This document shows, piece after piece, positions 1-11,459 of a stretch of 64,000 bases of DNA (the first letter of the stretch is position 1; each line of letters opens with the position of its first letter). The notes under the pieces were generated by a model, which saw only the letters and a list, made by a program, of their open reading frames with translations, did not search any database and had not been told where the DNA came from. The DNA comes from Megamerina dolium (lineage: Eukaryota; Arthropoda; Insecta; Diptera; Megamerinidae): NCBI GenBank assembly GCA_963854835.1, contig OY978526.1, positions 27,207,073 through 27,271,072 of the forward strand, given 5' to 3'. Position numbers and translations under genes: made by a program.

Positions 1-220
1 TTATTTTTATTTTCATGAAAATTGTGTAGAAAACATCACTATAAAATGACCTTCAGTCGGCTTAGAATGTCTTAATTATATCCTGCACCAGTAGAAACTG
101 AATCGGAGGTATGCAAAAAGTTGTCAGAGCACGTCGGTCTTCTGCACAAAAAAAGGTGCTTTATTCAACATTTAAAATAACATAATATGAGGTGGTACCG
201 CTTACACGGTACAACAAAAA
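1..220. other. Unassigned AT-rich sequence at window start
   Basis: No gene is seen. Around 52-100 a short stretch (CAGTCGGCTTAGA, then ATATCCTGCACC) resembles the left end of the tandem-repeat element at 54551 (CAGTCGGCTGAGG, then ATACCCTGCATA), so this may be a decayed fragment of that family. Confidence 0.3.
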
Positions 221-933
221 TTAAGGGGGTCCACTGTGTGAGCGCGGTATTTCGAACGCTTTTTCTGGAATTTTGGTTAGGAGAACTAATTCGAAAATAA
301 GAATAAGTTTTACGTTATTTTGAAGGTTTGTGCTTATATTTCAATAGTAAATTTTTCCAATAGTGTAACCGAAGGCTTGTACTCATTAAGGGTGTTCATA
401 GTGACCCCTTCAAAATGAAATACCGAAATTGTGGGCAAGATTCCGCTCGAACCAGTTATCTAAAACGCAAAAAGTAAAAAAAATCTTATTTCTGTTTATA
501 TCGTTGAGGTACTGACGTAGGATTTTGACGAAATTTTAAAAATTGAAGAAATGGCAGTTGTTTTTATGAAAATTATTCTTTTTCATGCTTATTTTCGATA
601 TAAAAACTGCTGTAAAATTGAAAAAATTTCGAAAAACCGCTACGTGGGTACCTTCAGTTATCTGTATTAATGAGTCTGTCAAAATTTCAAGTCAATCGGT
701 TAAGTAGATTTTTTTAATCCTGCCCACAAAATTCAAAAATATGATTTCGAGAAAAACGCTTTCAAAGTTTGGAAACAGAACAAAACTTTGTATTATAGAC
801 TCACATTTAATCTACAATACCAGGACCATAAACTTCCCCTTCCTCATCCTGTAGAAGCTCTCGTTAAAGATGCGAAAAAATGTAAAAAAAAAAATCGATT
901 TTTCGAAAATTTTACACAGGTGGACCCCCTTAA
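221..933. mobile_element. TTAA-flanked non-autonomous element (MITE)
   Basis: The segment is bounded by TTAA at 221-224 and TTAA at 930-933. Just inside are inverted ends, GGGGGTCCACTGTGT on the left and ACACAGGTGGACCCCC on the right. The 705-bp interior is AT-rich and has no transposase ORF. A TTAA duplication is the hallmark of the piggyBac superfamily, but that family usually begins CCC, so the superfamily assignment is an inference. It is most likely a non-autonomous derivative of an unseen full-length element. Confidence 0.6.
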
Positions 934-1965
934 GTTTTAAAATGTCTAACTTTTAGACACGATAGCATCATGTCTTAATATTTTAATTATATTTAATTAA
1001 ATATATTTAATTGTAATAAATTTTTGAATTCTTGTTTACTTCATGAAAAGATATTGAAGAGTAGAATTTAGTATAAACAATTTTTTTTATTTTTGTACTA
1101 CAAAATAAATCTATGTGCCAAATATTGGTGTCTTAAATGGAAGGTTACGTAAGTTATGTGGGTTCAAAGTCCAAAGAAAGACGGAGATTATTTATTTAAA
1201 TTGCTACATATGAGCGTGTCAGTTGACTGATCTCTCCTATCCTTTTCAATAAAGTTTGTATCCATGATAGCTGGTACCAAATTTGGTAGATATTTTGCTA
1301 TGAAAAAACTCTTGTCCACCAGACGAAATAAACAATTCGGCACGTATTTGACTCGATCACATCGGATTTCGTCTTCATCTAAAAAAAGCAAAAATGCTGA
1401 AAATTGGAACATTCTTATTAAAACACCTCGCCTCTGGGGGATTAAAATGTAGGAGCGGACATCATTCATTTCTTCTCTACAACATTTTTCCCGAATTTAA
1501 AGTGATCATATTTGGGAAAATATTTCCCCCTACATAATTGACTTAAGAGCGCCTGCAAATCGACAAAGTATCGCCTTAATTGCCCAGGAATCCGCCTTTG
1601 AATGTCAAAATGTTGGAGCGTCCATCATACTTGTAAATTCTTTTGCTACAAAATTTATGGTTTTATAAAATTCATTAACGACAGAGGTCAAATATATCAC
1701 CAAGTGTTTCAACATTTTTTCTGAACAACTTCTTATCTTTATTAACAAATACATTTGTTTTTATGAACGTATTTATGTATTTACGTATTTTGTATTTATG
1801 AAATCTTAATTAAATTTTAAATAAGATATCCAAAGCTTCAGACTGATGCATTAAAAAATAAAAATAATAACAATATTTGTATGGAATACAAAAAAGATTT
1901 TCAAAATTTCATGCTCAACTTAATTTCTTAAATTAGATAAATTAGATTAATTAGATATGTGATAT
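934..1965. other. Intergenic, nothing recognised
   Basis: AT-rich DNA. Overlapping short ORFs near 1188-1469 on both strands have no recognisable domain, signal peptide or splice context. No RNA gene or bounded repeat is seen. Confidence 0.4.
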
Positions 1966-2274
1966 AAAAATAAATAAATACGTGGGACTTAAAGGCCCGA
2001 GGGGTTTTTTGATCGAGCTTCTCTTCCATTACTGTTGCGCGTGTAAAATTTTGGACAGTATTAGAAAGGAACTACTTATTTTAGCCAGTCCTGAACAGCA
2101 GAACCCTTGTGGCATCACTTTAACTTAGTTTTGTCGCAGAGCTCTTCTAAGAAGCATTTTTGGCAAATTGTTACTGTTACTTTCGATATTAAATTTGTTA
2201 TACTTCAGCCGGGAATTGCGCCTACGAGCTACGATCAGAAGGCCAACACGCTACCCACCGATCTACGGCACCCA
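1966..2274 (-). mobile_element. tRNA-headed SINE (family A), inverted copy
   Basis: Read on the minus strand, it starts with a tRNA-like head (GGGTGCCGTAGAT near 2274, with a decayed B-box) and continues into the family body with the conserved GGCAAATTGTTAC-like core. It ends in GTGCCAC-type sequence followed by an (AAAT)n tail at 1966-1980. It matches the copies at 25303, 47801, 54021 and 61276. A small internal deletion lies next to the core. Imperfect flanking repeats (TATGTGATATA and TATGTAATATA) may be its target-site duplication. Confidence 0.75.
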
Positions 2275-2594
2275 CAGGTATGTAATATACATGATATATT
2301 TTGGTGGTTGGTTTAGGCACATTACACATTTAGGTGTTACATAGCCATAGTCCCCATTGCTGTTGATATAAAATGTTCTAATTCTTATAAACAATTGACA
2401 AAAGTAATTTATTTTTTCTGGATCTTTATTTATTAGGGTCTAAACTTAGATATCCATACGATTAGATATTATAACAGCCAAATATGTACATATATATAAA
2501 TATATAAATAAATTATAATAATAACTATTTCTTAAATATATGCATCAAGTATTTACAAGTATGTAGGAGGAACACATTTTATATGAATTTTAAT
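2275..2594. other. Cecropin 3' flank, no gene
   Basis: AT-rich sequence holding the 3' untranslated region of the minus-strand cecropin at 2595. Nothing else is recognised. Confidence 0.4.
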
Positions 2595-2868
2595 TTAGCC
2601 ACCTCTCACTGTGGCCGCAACATTTGCTGCTTGCTGTGCAATGGCAACTGTCTGAATGGTGGCATCTCTGGTATGTTGAACAACACGTTCCTGTAAATAG
2701 AAAAAAAAATATTTATAATACTAATACAAGTTCTTGAGTACTATCATTTAATATTGCTTCACTTACAGCTTTTTTGCCCAATTTCTTTAACCATCCAGCC
2801 GCAGTTTGTCCAGCAAATACAACGAGGATTGCAAGTGTAACAAAAATGTAAATTTTATTGAAATTCAT
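2595..2868 (-). CDS. Cecropin (copy 1)
   Basis: Two exons on the minus strand, 2868..2767 (34 codons) and 2690..2595 (31 codons plus stop), split by a GTAAGT...AG phase-0 intron. The product is 65 aa. Residues 1-24 are a signal peptide starting MNFNKIYIF. The mature peptide starts [10 protein letters not shown] and continues [15 protein letters not shown]. Cecropins are secreted amphipathic helical peptides that disrupt bacterial membranes; family members are induced in fat body through NF-kappaB. The C-terminal RGG would supply the glycine used for amidation. The residues before the mature peptide are T-A-A here, against T-E-A in most copies. The start is fixed by the signal peptide and by identity with six sister genes. 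A TATA box and a kappaB-like site lie upstream. Confidence 0.95.
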
Positions 2869-2965
2869 GTTGCCTTTATCTTATGAATAATTAAATTCTG
2901 TTCTGTCTAGTGTTTATTGCTTTAGAGTCAAACGATGTTTGTTAATGTGTCGTTATATTGCAGTC

Positions 2966-3059
2966 GCTTTTATACTTGTGCCTCTATAATAATTATGCGA
3001 TGAAATATAAAAATAAATTCCAATGTAGTATTTGGTTTACGCGCTTGCAGGGGATTCCT
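2966..3059 (-). promoter_or_regulatory. Cecropin copy 1 promoter: TATA and kappaB-like site
   Basis: On the minus strand TATAAAAGC lies at 2966-2974. AGGAATCCCC (GGGGATTCCT on the plus strand) lies at 3050-3059, about 182 bp before the ATG. The motif fits the GGGRNNYYYY-type Rel/NF-kappaB consensus known from fly antimicrobial-peptide promoters. Function is inferred. Confidence 0.65.
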
Positions 3060-3392
3060 CATTTATTTAAATTAATTTGAACTACTACTCATTTTATACT
3101 GATAACGAATTAAAATCTCTCAAGATATGCATGCTATTAGTGTGTAGGTTTGTATATATTACACTATTGTACGAGAACGCCTATTATCAAACAGAACAAA
3201 AAACGAACAGTGCTTAACTGGTACTTGTACTCTTTTCATTTGATTCTTGTTATACTACCAATCGAATATATCAGCAGTTTAGTTAGCGAACCAATTAAAT
3301 TCGTGCATTACTGTAGTATATATGATTGTAATGTGTTATCAGACCCCAGATGTGTACTCTGGAATACCAAAAGTACACAATGCTGGATTATA

Positions 3393-4660
3393 AAGGGTTA
3401 TCCATTTTGCGGTTTCAAAAGTAAATGTAAATAAAACACATATAAAATATTTTTTATCATAATATTTCTTTTTTATTATAAAGTTTGAACGTTGACATTA
3501 TGTGTGAAATACTACATCATTTAAATGACCACCACGCGAATTGTTGCAAGCATCGATTCTTTTGAGGTAATTTTCGACCACTTTTTGACACATATTGGGC
3601 GGTATCTCAGCCATAACGTGACGAATGTTGGTTTTTAGGTGCTCAAGAGTTAAAGGTTTATCTGCATAAACACGGTCTTTCGCGTAGCCCCACAAAAAAA
3701 GTCAAGCGGTGTCAAATCGCATGATCTTGGTGGCCACTTGATATCGCCACGACGAGAAATTACGCGGCCAGAAAATTTCTCTTGCAATAAAGCCATATTC
3801 GCTCGAGTTGTGTGGCATGTGGCACCGTCTTGTTGAAACCACATATTCTCTAAGTCGTATTCTTCAATAGCAGGCAAAAAAAAGTCGGTTATCATATGAC
3901 CATAACGCTCCGAATTGACGGTGACAGTCGTTCCATCATCGTTTTCGAAGAAGTAAGGTCCAATCACACCTCCGGACCAAAGAGCGCACCAAGCAGTGAC
4001 TTTTTGTGGATGTAGTGGCCTCTCTTCAATTACTTGAGGATTCTCAGAACCCCAAATACGACAATTTTGTTTGTTAACATACCCACCGAGTGAGAAATGT
4101 GCTTCGTCGCTGAAGAAAATTTTGTTCGAAAAATCGCCGTCCACCGCCTGTTGTTCAAGCACCCATTCGCCGTATATACGACGTTGTGAATGGTCAGCTG
4201 GCTTCAGTTGTTGTGTGAGCTGGATTTTATATGGATGTAGGTGTAGATCCAAATGCAAAATACGCCATAATGTGCCGTAAGACAGTCCTAATTCCTGAGA
4301 ACGACGAGGAATCGACACATTTGGGTCTTCGGCAACACTTTCACTTACAGCAGCGATATTTTCGGTGGTACGAGTGAAACGATGATGCACAGGCCTTACA
4401 ATATCTGTAACCGATCCAGTCTCTTCATATTTCTTATGTAAACCATAATCTCCTCTTAAAGCACGATATGTGGCTGTGGCAGAATCACCATTTTTGTAGT
4501 AGGTTTTTACAATTTTAATGCGTTGTGCGATAGTTAAGCGATCCATTTTCGCAAATGTCAGACTTTAAACTGAAAAAGAAAGAAATTGTTTTAACAACTC
4601 AGTTTGACAGATGTCGAATTCTAGCTCTATACTTTTGAAACCGCGAAATGGATAACCCTT
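3393..4660 (-). mobile_element. Mariner/Tc1-superfamily transposon with TA duplication
   Basis: The 1268-bp element is flanked by TA at 3391-3392 and 4661-4662. Its roughly 29-bp terminal inverted repeats start AAGGGTTATCCATTTTGCGG on the left, and the right end matches with one mismatch. It contains one transposase ORF, now frameshifted. The well-preserved ends suggest fairly recent insertion, about 330 bp upstream of the cecropin kappaB site. Confidence 0.85.
3498..4546 (-). pseudogene. Mariner-superfamily transposase with one frameshift
   Basis: The N-terminal ORF runs from the ATG at 4546 through a helix-turn-helix region and the catalytic motifs FFSDEAHF (first Asp), WFQQDGATCH (second Asp) and CDLTPLDFF (third Asp). 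About 36 residues separate the last two, so this is a DDD-type rather than DD34E enzyme. Near 3690, in a run of seven T on the coding strand, the frame shifts. The C-terminal part continues in the next frame from MWGYAKDR to the stop at 3498. A single-base loss in the homopolymer is the simplest cause; a sequencing error there cannot be excluded. It would encode DNA cut-and-paste activity if the frame were intact. Confidence 0.85.
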
Positions 4661-4944
4661 TACAATAGATTAACAAGTACCGAAGATGTACATATATAGC
4701 TTATTGATCATATTTTCATAAAGCAATTATCAAGTGTAGAATATATAAGAAATATGTAGTTGTACCTAACATATTCGCAAAGCTATTTTGGTCCACTAAA
4801 ATACTTATAGCATAGTTTGCTCAACCGCTTTAAGCTAAATCTTATGAAAAAAAAGGAAATACATAATTATATTAAATTAAAAATTAACATTTTTTTTTGT
4901 TACTATGTTTTTTCCACTGCTTTGTATAGGAGCTACATTAAGTA

Positions 4945-6168
4945 GAATTTTTGCATATTTATATTAATCTACATCCGAAATATGGTTGACTTTGACGAAG
5001 TACTTTGTAAGTTACGAGAGTTCTAAAAGGGATAATTTAAAGGAGATTTTTTAGATAATTCCGAGCCTTAGTATGGGAACTGTATAAAAAGTGGGCGTGG
5101 CTTACCTCTTTCATGTAAATCTAATTAATTTTGCAATATTAATCCACACCTTAAATTTGGTTGTTCTACGCTGAATAGGTCGTAAGTTATAGCGGTATAA
5201 ATTTTTTTGAATTTTCGCAACTTTGTATGGTAGCCCCATTAAGAAGTGAGCGTGGCACGCTGATTTTTTGTCAGATTATTTCCGACTACCATATTAATCT
5301 AAGTATTAATTATGATTGTTCTAGACAGAAGGATGCAGAAGTTACAGCTATTTCAATTTAAAAGAAATCGGTCATTTTGTATTGGGGGCTACTATAAACA
5401 GTGGGCGTGGCGAGTCCATTTCCTGTGAGTTTAGTTGCTCCTAGTACACTAATCCATATCTTAAATCTCGTTCTCTACGTTAAATATTCTATTAGTTATG
5501 GCACTTAAAATTTTTGTTTAATTTCCCCAACTTTGTATCGGAGCCCCAATAAGAAATGGACGTGGCACGCTGACTTTTTGCCAGATTATTTCCTACTACC
5601 ATCTTAATCTAAATGTCAATTCTGGTTATTTTAGACAGAAGATTGTAGAACTTACAGCTGTTTGAATTTAAAAAAAAAGTACAGACACTTTGTATGGGAG
5701 CTACTCTAAAAAGTAGGCGAGGCTCGCCCATTTCTGGCAAGGTTATGTAGTAGTATAAGTATAATATAATTCTATGTGTCAAATATTGTTATCCCAGATG
5801 ATATATTAAGTGAGTTATAGCAAGTTAAAGATTTTGAAAATTCCGAGGTTAGACGCTTTGAATGCTTGGTGTGGGCGTGGCTATTGACCGATCATGCCCA
5901 ATATCAATCCCCTCTGTACCCTTGGATCATAGGTTACTTATGCTAAATTTCCTCAAAATAGCTCAATATTTACTCAAGTTATCATGCGAACCAGCCAGAT
6001 GACAGACAGACGGTGGCACGGACGGACGGACGGAAGGACGTACATCGTTAAATCGAAAATTTAAGCAACGCTGATCACGAATATATATAATTTTCTATAT
6101 ATACCGAGTGGTTACAGACATCTGACCGAAATGAATATACCTTGCATATTGCATTATGCAGGGTATAA
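4945..6168 (+). mobile_element. GGGCGTGGC tandem-repeat element, short copy
   Basis: A non-coding repetitive element homologous to 54551-56740. It shares the 5' part (CGAAATATGGTTGACTTTGA), a tandem array of about 300-bp units each containing GTGGGCGTGGC-like motifs, a GGAC-rich stretch near 6010-6040 and the end ATTATGCAGGGTATAAAA at about 6168. The unit marker AACTTTGTATGG occurs near 5220 and 5528, giving about two units here against about five in the long copy. The left boundary is approximate. Confidence 0.65.
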
Positions 6169-6479
6169 AAATAAGACTACGGGTATTTATGATCGAAATC
6201 ACTTCATAATTTGTATATATTACTGTTTCAGTAAACAAATCAGATTCGTAAGTTTTTTTTTACTCATTATAAACAAATAATAATAGACTTTAGCACAGCA
6301 AAATCTTCTTCTGACCTACCTCACTTGCATCAAATACATTGTAAATATACATCATGACCAACAGAAATATAGAAATGATATGTGTGCCATTTCAATTGAA
6401 AATAATTGATAATTATCACGAACACACACATATATATATATGTATGTGTATATGTATCTACGTAGGCATTATAAAAATT

Positions 6480-7200
6480 GTCATAATAACAAGCCCCTGT
6501 TAATAATTGTAATATTACGTACCTAAAACAAATATTTAAAAAGGTGATTTTTATTTTTGGCGGCAATAATTCCAACTAACGCCTTTCATTCATAAACTCG
6601 TAATAATTTTACGCGCTCTTTGTGAACGCTATCTGAATCATTGATCATTAAGTCGTATTGTTTTCGTTATTATTTCGTTATATGTATACCTCTATTCGAT
6701 AGTAAGTATGTAGCTTTTGTTTATAATGTGTATTTTTATATGTACACGTTTTTTACACGTTTTAACGTATATTTGTTTACACATAGACATTTTTTCTTTT
6801 TGTAATATACACCAGCAGCAGCTATGTACGTCAGATTGCGGTTGACTAGAAAAATTTTAATCGTACATTAATTAGGGCTGAGTAGGTTAATATTTATACA
6901 TATGAAATATTTAATATATACATTATCATTATTATTCAAAATGGATATGTTCAATATTTTAAGGAATTACATTTAATTTTAGATAAATAGAATTTTTCTT
7001 AAATGTAAAGAGTAAAAATATTAAACAATCTTCTCAAAATGTCAAACATTGTATAAAGTAGGGACTTTTTTCATCTTCATTTCGAGAAAATTCCCCATGC
7101 TTCCATGAATTTCCATTGAAACGAAATTAAATTAATCAATCAAGCATACATATTTGGTGGTATTTAAAAATCAAGCAAGCAATGAATATAGCATTTTGTT
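6480..7200 (+). repeat. Triplicated non-coding module, copy 1
   Basis: Shares blocks with 14150-14830 (direct) and 20880-21425 (inverted): ATTTAAAAAGGTGATTTTTA, GAATCATTGATCATTA, a GACTAGAAAAA-type block, and a CGAGAAAATTCC block near 7084-7100. No ORF is conserved. The CGAGAAAATTCCCC stretch also resembles a kappaB-like site. Confidence 0.5.
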
Positions 7201-7563
7201 TTATTTCATTTTATATTCATATTTTATATTGATTAATCATTCAAGCATTTTTGATGGTATATGTATGTATATACAATATATATAATTCAAAAAAATTAAT
7301 ATACCATTTGGTTTCGTTTCATTTTATATTTGTAGAAATAAATCATAGTATGTAAAATAATATGTATTCTACAAAAGACAAAATATTATGTACATAACAT
7401 ATATAGCATCCACCACACTGAAAAATCATGCATATAAAAATGTATTAAATTGATTTTATATATTTAGAAATTCAAATTTAATTCTTATTAAATTATTAGA
7501 TTAATTCTTATCAGTATCTATACGAGCAACAACAAAAACTGCTAGTACCACCAAATACAAACA

Positions 7564-7717
7564 GAAATTCCCCAATATAGGTTGGTTTAAAAATACATAA
7601 ATGCCTTAAAGAAATTACTTCTTATTTTAATTATGTAGTTCCCCGCATAATTCATTCTTTCATAGTACCTACTACAGCAACCGTTACGAAGAGAACTACG
7701 GTTGTGTGTATAAAAGC
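7564..7717 (+). promoter_or_regulatory. Cecropin copy 2 promoter: kappaB-like site and TATA
   Basis: GAAATTCCCC at 7564-7573 is about 257 bp before the ATG, and TATAAAAGC lies at 7709-7717. The kappaB-like site has the same orientation as in the sister genes. Confidence 0.65.
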
Positions 7718-7830
7718 GATTCCCAGATGGCAATACACCATCAAATAGAGCTTGAATCTAAATCATTCAACAACACAAAACACAAGCGATCGCACATATT
7801 AGCATTTCAACAATACAACAATACAACAAT

Positions 7831-8099
7831 ATGAATTTCAATAAAATTTACATTTTTGTTACTCTTGCAATCCTTGTAGTATTTGCTGGACAATCTGAGG
7901 CTGGATGGTTAAAGAAATTGGGCAAAAAAGCTGTAAGTTAAACAATATTAAATAATAGTACACAAGAACTTGTATTAATCTGACATGTCTTTTGGAATAT
8001 TTACAGGAACGTGTTGTCCAACATACCAGAGATGCCACCATTCAGACAATTGCAATTGCACAGCAAGCGGCAAATGTTGCAGCCACAGTGAGAGGTTAA
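7831..8099 (+). CDS. Cecropin (copy 2)
   Basis: Exons 7831..7932 and 8007..8099 with a GTAAGT...TTACAG intron; 64 aa. Signal residues 1-24 end in GQSEA. The mature peptide starts [10 protein letters not shown], continues [20 protein letters not shown] and ends VRG-stop. It ends in a single glycine, where the other intact copies end in two. It would be a secreted, membrane-active antibacterial peptide. It is convergent with the cecropin at 9744, with a SINE between them, and this trio is repeated at 34185-36505. Confidence 0.95.
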
Positions 8100-8800
8100 A
8101 TTCAACTACACCCATATTTTAAATATACATTTAAGAGATTCCTATTATTGTAATTATTTTTTATTAACTTATTTTCTTCTATTTAATATTATATACACGT
8201 ACATACATATTTTTTTTATAGAAATTTATGTGAATAAATTATTTTCTTGAAAAATAAACATTATATAAAATTAAAGAAGTTTGTATTTGTTCTCTATTAC
8301 AAATATGACTAGACATTATGAACCTATGATTTGAAGATATTAATAAGGCAAGCACAACAATCAAACATTTTGCAAAAAGCTACATTGATTTAGGAATATA
8401 GAATATCCCTAAAAATATAGAAACTTCCTCAGAAAACGGTATGATTGTTTTGTCAATTCTATATTTTTTTTTGGATCATAAGATCCTTAATCTTGACTGC
8501 AGCTCATTCGTACATATATTGTTGTGTTGTTATCCCTTATTCATTCTGTCAGATCTGAACCGAAAGTTTTTCAAATACGCATATCAAAACTAAAGTGGTT
8601 CCTAGAAATGAACCTTGATCTTTTTAAGATGATTCCAATGTTTCTTTTACAATTAACGTTTTTTAATACTTAACATATAATTCGGACTGTAATTAAGCTA
8701 TCGTAACTCGTCTTAGCTATTAAATAATTATTCCAAAAATTTATAATTTATTATATAGGTTTTTTACAATAAAAAAAACTCTTAAATTATAAAAAAAAAT
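8100..8800. other. Cecropin 3' flank and AT-rich spacer
   Basis: Contains the 3' untranslated region with an AATAAA near 8253, then AT-rich DNA. No gene is recognised. Confidence 0.4.
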
Positions 8801-8804
8801 TATA

Positions 8805-9537
8805 TATGGCACTATTCGCTCCGAGTTCCCAGTCTTATTAATATTGGATTTCTTTGCAAAGCTAAATTGTTTGTTTTTTTGAAAAAAGAAAAGAAAGTAA
8901 TGTTAAATTAAACTCAATCAGAGTTCCAGCTCTCAAGCATAAGGCGAACTAACTATCCTATCCTAAGTAGCTATGATACCTGCTAATTTTACATAGTGAT
9001 GTTTTTATGAAATTTCCATACAAATTTAATCAACTATATTATTTTCTACGTACAGTTTCAATGCATTTCTGAAATAGCCAATATATGCTAGAGCCTAGTC
9101 CGACTATCAGCACTCAAAGGAAGTGCAGCACCCTTTAGGGCATAGGGCGTTTCGCCTGAATGGGTTAAATCATTCATTACTTTAAGTAAAATATTGAGTT
9201 CTGAAAAAGTTATCAGTCATTCAAAATTCTAGCACTGTTCAAATGTAACATACAAGACGTACAGAAATTATAATTCTGTCAAATATCAATTGGAAGAAAA
9301 TTTTAAATTTAGACCGGTCGAACTCTTGGAATATCAGTTTTTTCAGTTTTGTCACAGAGCTCAGAAGGCAAATTGCTACCATTGAAAGAATTCCTAATTG
9401 ATTGTCCACATGTTGGCAGCCGTTTAAAAGACCAAATGAGGCAAAAAGCCTCTTAAATTGATCGTTGCAATTTGAACTCAAAATCTCGTGCTTATAAAGC
9501 CAGCTTACTATCCATCTGAGCTACAGCGTCCATATAT
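8805..9537 (-). mobile_element. tRNA-headed SINE (family B), copy 1
   Basis: On the minus strand the head at 9470-9537 has an A-box (TAGCTCAGATGG) and a B-box (GAGTTCAAATTGC). The body contains a core shared with family A (GGTAGCAATTTGCC, then CTGTGACAAAACTGA) and ends AGTGCCATATAT at about 8805. The block at 35523-35990 is a second copy in the same place between a convergent cecropin pair. The body may include unrelated insertions, so the interior boundary is soft. Confidence 0.6.
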
Positions 9538-9743
9538 CACAGCACAACAACCGAGTAATTCATAATATAAAACCAACTGAAATTTCTTTACAAATTTACA
9601 AAAGTTGTTATTTATTAAGAAAATAAAGTGTACATATTAATTTACATACACATAAGGTATTAAATAGAAACAAATAAATTAATATACGAGTATAATAATT
9701 ACAATAATATATCTTAACTAAATAATTATGTGTTTAGTTGAAT

Positions 9744-10009
9744 TTAACCACCACGTGCTGTGGCTGCAACATTTGCTGCTTGCTGTGCAATGGCAACTGT
9801 CTGAATGGTGGCATCTCTGGTATGTTGGACAACACGTTCCTATAAATATATACAAATACAATATATTAAATCAATATTAAACTATTATTTCAATTTGATT
9901 AACTTACAGCTTTTTTGCCCAATTTCTTTAACCATCCAGCCTCAGTTTGTCCAGCAAATACTACGAGGATTGCAAGAGTAACAATAATATAGATTTTATT
10001 GAAATTCAT
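9744..10009 (-). CDS. Cecropin (copy 3)
   Basis: Exons 10009..9908 and 9839..9744 on the minus strand, phase-0 intron with GTAAGT donor; 65 aa. Signal [20 protein letters not shown] ends at TEA. The mature part starts [10 protein letters not shown] and ends VAATARGG. The second exon's protein matches copies 34185 and 36234 exactly, consistent with duplication or gene conversion. The role is as for the other cecropins. It is convergent with copy 2. Confidence 0.95.
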
Positions 10010-10111
10010 ATTGTTGATCTGATTGTTGAAATTTACTATTACTTCAGTTTTGTGTTATTGAATGCTTTAGATTCAAGCTATATTTGATGATGGATTGCTA
10101 TCTGTGAATCG

Positions 10112-10223
10112 CTTTTATACACACAAATGTCTTTATAATCGTGGCTGTAACTATTGCTGTAGTACTATGTAGATTAATTCACTCGGGAAAATACATTATA
10201 ACAAACGTATGTAGGGGAAGTCC
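10112..10223 (-). promoter_or_regulatory. Cecropin copy 3 promoter: TATA and kappaB-like site
   Basis: Minus-strand TATAAAAGC at 10112-10120. GGACTTCCCC (GGGGAAGTCC on the plus strand) lies at 10214-10223. The same site is kept in the duplicate at 36740-36749. Confidence 0.65.
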
Positions 10224-10229
10224 TTTTGA

Positions 10230-11280
10230 ATTTGATTATGCTGGCACCTGCATTTTTTGTACTAATCATTTCAGTTTTTGATTTTGTATTAATCTCAAAA
10301 GTAAATTCTATTTTCCAAAAATATTAAATCAATTAAAGGTATACAATAAGATGGATCATATTATTTAATGGCGTGGTTGAGCGTAATGCATCAAAACTGC
10401 TTGACATTTTCAATATTGTCCGAATATTGCGGTATATTTCCTCCTCACATACTTACTCGATATCTCCGTTCCTTAAGAGTCTCTCATAAAAAATTAACTT
10501 AAAATCACATGCTGCAAATCGACAAAAATTCCAATAAGTGTACAAGAATCGTCTCCGAAGCAGTGACTCCCACTAATTTTTCTTTAACAACATTTTTTCC
10601 TAAAAAATTTACCAACAATTTCCACACCCTGTTGAGCCTCATTTGCAAACGAAATGTTTTTGTGTTATATCTGTAAAAACTAAACATTAATCTGCTCCAA
10701 ATCTGAAATTCCTTCTTACTTTCCTGAGAAAAAAGTTGTCAAAATTTCACTTCATACACTTTGACCCACTTTAAAAAGCACAGTGTTGTATTTACGATTA
10801 TTAAATATGATGGATACTAAAGAATTCCATATAATTTGGTCTCAAAACCCGACCTGTAGTAGATTTGTTGTTTGTCAATGCATAGTCAAAATATTAAGAA
10901 TTTTAAAAGGCTTCAATTTTGTAAATAAAAAAATTAAAGTTAGGGAAATGCAACTCTGAATTACAGAGTTCACTATCCATATAAAAATTCGAAGTTTAAT
11001 GACACCTGAAAACAAAACATGCTGCTCATCGAGATCTTTCCAATGATGTATGTTAAAAATGAAATGATGTAATTATTATCTAGTTAAGCTCTCAATTAAG
11101 GGGAATGAATATTTCAAACTTTTTTTTATCAATCCACTCTAATGAACATGCAGATTACTAACAGTGTACGTATCTGGATTCGAGAATAATTATCAATTAT
11201 TGTGACAATATTATCAGCTGTACGTTCATATGTACTCGTACTTACAAATTAATTAAAAGAATAAAGAAATAAAATTTTGC
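10230..11280. repeat. Duplicated spacer, counterpart of 36.8-37.9 kb
   Basis: No gene is seen. Blocks such as ACATACTTACTCG, ACATTTTTTCC and CATCGAGATCTTTCCAATG recur in the same order at 37.1-37.6 kb, marking this as part of the directly duplicated segment. Confidence 0.55.
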
Positions 11281-11288
11281 AACATTTA

Positions 11289-11378
11289 AAAAATCCCCTT
11301 TACTATCATCGGATTTTTATTGTGTTCTTTTTTTTCTATTTGTTGTCTATCTTTAGTCTGTTTGTCTGGTATAAAAGT
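11289..11378 (+). promoter_or_regulatory. Acidic cecropin-like gene 1 promoter
   Basis: AAAAATCCCC (reverse complement GGGGATTTTT) lies at 11289-11298, about 161 bp before the ATG. TATAAAAGT lies at 11370-11378. Both are conserved in the inverted copy at 31974-32061. Confidence 0.6.
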
Positions 11379-11459
11379 AATGAATGATGTAAAATTAGCA
11401 ATCAGATTAAATTGTAAGGTTTAGCAATTCACAAAGTATTCTTCTCCTCAATCACCAAC

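Noticed and set aside
1188..1469. 93-codon minus-strand ORF overlapping a plus-strand ORF
   Set aside because: No recognisable motif, signal peptide or splice signals; AT-rich DNA produces such ORFs often.
3150..3434. 94-codon plus-strand ORF
   Set aside because: Its end runs into the left terminal repeat of the mariner element and nothing in it is recognisable.
7084..7100. AAAATTCCCC as a further cecropin enhancer
   Set aside because: It fits a kappaB-like pattern but lies 730 bp from the nearest gene and within a repeated module, so it was noted under that module rather than called as a promoter site.
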